64,000 nt of DNA from Mayfieldus sp963781495 (GTDB taxonomy: Bacteria > Actinomycetota > Thermoleophilia > Solirubrobacterales > 70-9): contig CAWAFX010000001.1 in the NCBI GenBank assembly GCA_963781495.1, forward strand, positions 102,450 to 166,449, written 5' to 3'. This document shows positions 62,458 through 64,000 of the stretch, in pieces; position 1 is the stretch's first letter, and each line of letters starts with the position of its first letter. The notes below the pieces were generated by a model. That model searched no databases. It was not told the DNA's origin and worked only from the letters and a program-made list of their open reading frames with translations. A program made the position numbers and the translations under genes.

Positions 62458-63159
62458 TCAGCCGGAGAAGGTCGCGTGGTAGAGGTTGACCGGGAAGCCG
62501 TTGCCGGGCTCGATGTAGCCGCCGCCATATAGGTCGATGGTGCCGCTGGCGCCCGTCTGGGAGAGGTTCACCTGCATCGTGCCGGAGAGGATCTGCTTGG
62601 GCTCGAACTGCCCGACGACAGCGAACTCGTTGAGCTGGACGGTGCGAGCGTTCGTGTTCACGGTCGCCGCCAGCGTCTGCCCTCCGTTCGACTCCGAGAC
62701 GTTGGCGGCCGAGATCCGCGAGAGCCAGACGCTCGCCGCCGGCCCCCGGATCAGCCGGTAGGCGTAGGAGTTGGTCGCGAACCAGATCTGTCCGGCTGAG
62801 GCGTCCCCGTCGGCGCCGGCGAAGATGCCGAAGTCACCGTTGGTGTCGATCACGAGGAGACCGGTGCGGTTGAAGCCGCCGCTGGGCTCGTAGCGCCCGG
62901 TGCTGCCGTTCCAGACGTAGCTTCCGCCCTGGATCGTCACCTGCCGGGTGAGCGGCTGGGAGAGCTGGAATCCCAGCACCTTCCCCGACTCGATCTTCGA
63001 CGGGTGCTTGAGCTTCGGCGGCGGGTGATGGACCGTCGTGACCGAGCCCCCCTTGGCCTCCGAGTCATCGTCGCTGAGCACCAGGGCGCCGAACGCCACT
63101 CCCGCGCCGAGGGCGACGATCAAGCCGGCGATGTAGGGGGTCTTGCGCATGGCATCCAT
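62458..63159 (-). CDS. Membrane-anchored beta-rich exported protein
   Basis: 233 residues: N-terminal anchor (PYIAGLIVALGAGVAFGALV), a Pro/His/Lys linker (VTTVHHPPPKLKHPSKIESG), and a beta-rich extracellular domain with GGSYVWNGSTGRYEPSGGFN and SYAYRLIRGPAASVWLSRIS. A decayed partial copy of its C-terminus lies at 57547. No known family. Same strand as the lipoprotein and TIR genes. Confidence 0.75.
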   Translation of the reverse strand: MDAMRKTPYIAGLIVALGAGVAFGALVLSDDDSEAKGGSVTTVHHPPPKLKHPSKIESGKVLGFQLSQPLTRQVTIQGGSYVWNGSTGRYEPSGGFNRTGLLVIDTNGDFGIFAGADGDASAGQIWFATNSYAYRLIRGPAASVWLSRISAANVSESNGGQTLAATVNTNARTVQLNEFAVVGQFEPKQILSGTMQVNLSQTGASGTIDLYGGGYIEPGNGFPVNLYHATFSG

Positions 63160-63267
63160 TGGAGGGGTTCGGCCCAGCGGCTCAGTGCGCCTCGCTGTCG
63201 TTGGTGAGCTTGTTCAGAGCCTTGATTTCCTGCAGCCACATCCAGCTGCGGCTGGCAGGTCCGCCCC

Positions 63268-64000
63268 TCATTGCGCCGCCGGCCGCGACGCGCGCGAGCG
63301 CTCGCCGGCGAGGAACTCCTGGATCTGCCCGCTTTTGACCGATTCGACCAGGGCGTCGATCTCCGCGCCCCAGGCATCCGCCGTAAGCGAGATCGCGTTG
63401 CGGTGCGATAGTGGCCGCAGCGACTCGGGCAGCTCCGTCTCGGCAGGTACAGCCGCGCCGTCGAGTAGCACCGGGACGACCACCGCGCCCTCGGCCGCAA
63501 GCGCCGTCTCGACCTCCAGCCGTACCCAGTCGCCAGGGTCGTCGAGGCGGCGGCGGCCGTCCGGCTTTTCGGCCTCAAGCCAACCGGGCCCGATCAGGAC
63601 CAAGACGACGTTTGACTCCTTGATCGCCTGCTCGATACGACGCGGCCACTGCTGGCCGGCGCCGATCGAGTCGGTGTCCATGAACACGCTCGTCTCGCCG
63701 AAGCGCTTCGCCAGCTCGGTCATCAGGATCCGCGCCGGCCAGGCGCTCTGCTCGCGCCGATAGGAGATGAAGAACTCAGACGGTTCGCTGGGCAAGCGGC
63801 CGAGGGTTGCCTCGAGCTCCTCGCGCTGCCGTTTCTCGGTGAGCACGTCAACCGAGATCGTACCCGCCGCCGCCAGCACCAGGGCAAGGATCGGATCGAG
63901 CACCGGAACGATTCGCCCCGAGTTGAAGGCGAGCTGAGCGGCGACGAGGTAAAGGAGGCCGGCCGCGAGGGAGACGATCAGCACGTAGACCGCCGGCAGC
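63268..64000 (-). CDS. CHASE2-TIR protein (C-terminal part, cut by window edge)
   Basis: The frame is open to the right edge, so the N-terminal sensor is missing here. The visible start (LPAVYVLIVSLAAGLLYLVA, AFNSGRIVPVLDPILALVLA) is the three-helix membrane end typical of CHASE2 domains. The TIR domain follows: EFFISYRREQSAWPARILMT, VFMDTDSIGAGQQWPRRIEQ, VVLVLIGPGWLE and DWVRLEVETAL, whose Glu is at the position used by NAD-cleaving TIRs. So a membrane sensor coupled to a possible NADase. Heads the minus-strand set TIR, 62458, lipoprotein, RyR. Confidence 0.88.
   Translation of the reverse strand, partial: LPAVYVLIVSLAAGLLYLVAAQLAFNSGRIVPVLDPILALVLAAAGTISVDVLTEKRQREELEATLGRLPSEPSEFFISYRREQSAWPARILMTELAKRFGETSVFMDTDSIGAGQQWPRRIEQAIKESNVVLVLIGPGWLEAEKPDGRRRLDDPGDWVRLEVETALAAEGAVVVPVLLDGAAVPAETELPESLRPLSHRNAISLTADAWGAEIDALVESVKSGQIQEFLAGERSRASRPAAQ

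Overview
The window is high-GC actinobacterial chromosome. Gene content and order match the conserved actinobacterial run tig-clpP-clpX-valS-folC-ndk-mreBCD-mrdA-rodA-rne-rplU-rpmA-obgE-proBA-nadD-rsfS-leuS-comEA-comEC-holA/rpsT. An ECF41 sigma factor, an F420-type (Ddn-like) oxidoreductase and the protein families present suggest a deep-branching actinomycete, perhaps Thermoleophilia/Solirubrobacterales. That placement is inference; no rRNA is present.

Layout. 1-16.9 kb: murJ (cut by the left edge), rpsT, holA, two low-complexity exported proteins, comEC, comEA, a hotdog thioesterase, acylphosphatase, a cupin and leuS. These are followed by an ArsR-SRPBCC-VOC unit, a SpoIIM-like membrane protein, tRNA-Ala(GGC), a methyltransferase and a DivIVA-like protein. 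16.5-24.9 kb: rsfS, nadD, proA, proB, an ECF41 sigma factor beside a frameshifted NAD(P)-dependent epimerase, a Nudix hydrolase, obgE, a VOC protein, rpmA and rplU. 24.9-34.4 kb: rne/rng, then the rod-shape operon read in reverse (rodA, mrdA, mreD, mreC, mreB), maf, ndk, a zinc-ribbon membrane protein and a 39-residue membrane protein. 34.3-44.5 kb: folC, valS, an alpha/beta hydrolase coupled to a degenerate EAL protein, clpX, an M23 peptidase, clpP, msrA and tig. 44.5-54.5 kb: ctaG, corA, a ferritin-like protein, a GH15 enzyme, an exported protein, an intact YWTN-type beta-propeller protein and its heavily decayed paralogue, a small acidic protein and a Ddn-like protein.

54.5-64 kb looks like accessory DNA. 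Two 82-bp direct repeats (79/82 identical), each carrying the 3' half of a tRNA-His gene, lie at 54542-54623 and 57021-57102 and look like attachment-site remnants. To their right are an exported papain-like protein, a membrane RCK (TrkA-N) protein ending in tandem RyR-like repeats, a free-standing tandem RyR protein, a lipoprotein, an anchored exported protein and a CHASE2-TIR protein that runs off the right edge. TIR and RyR domains, a Rossmann domain likely to bind NAD and a channel-like membrane part are close together, which suggests a membrane-sensing, nucleotide-linked stress or defence system. This is the best candidate for something undescribed.

Two sequence-level themes stand out. 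Several overlapping genes (folC, maf, comEC, nadD, and a low-complexity protein at 3263-4201) have no ATG/GTG/TTG where their homologues or membrane segments begin, although some have a good Shine-Dalgarno sequence in front of ATA, ATC or CTG. There are also clear broken genes: one single-base frameshift and one multi-lesion pseudogene next to its intact copy.
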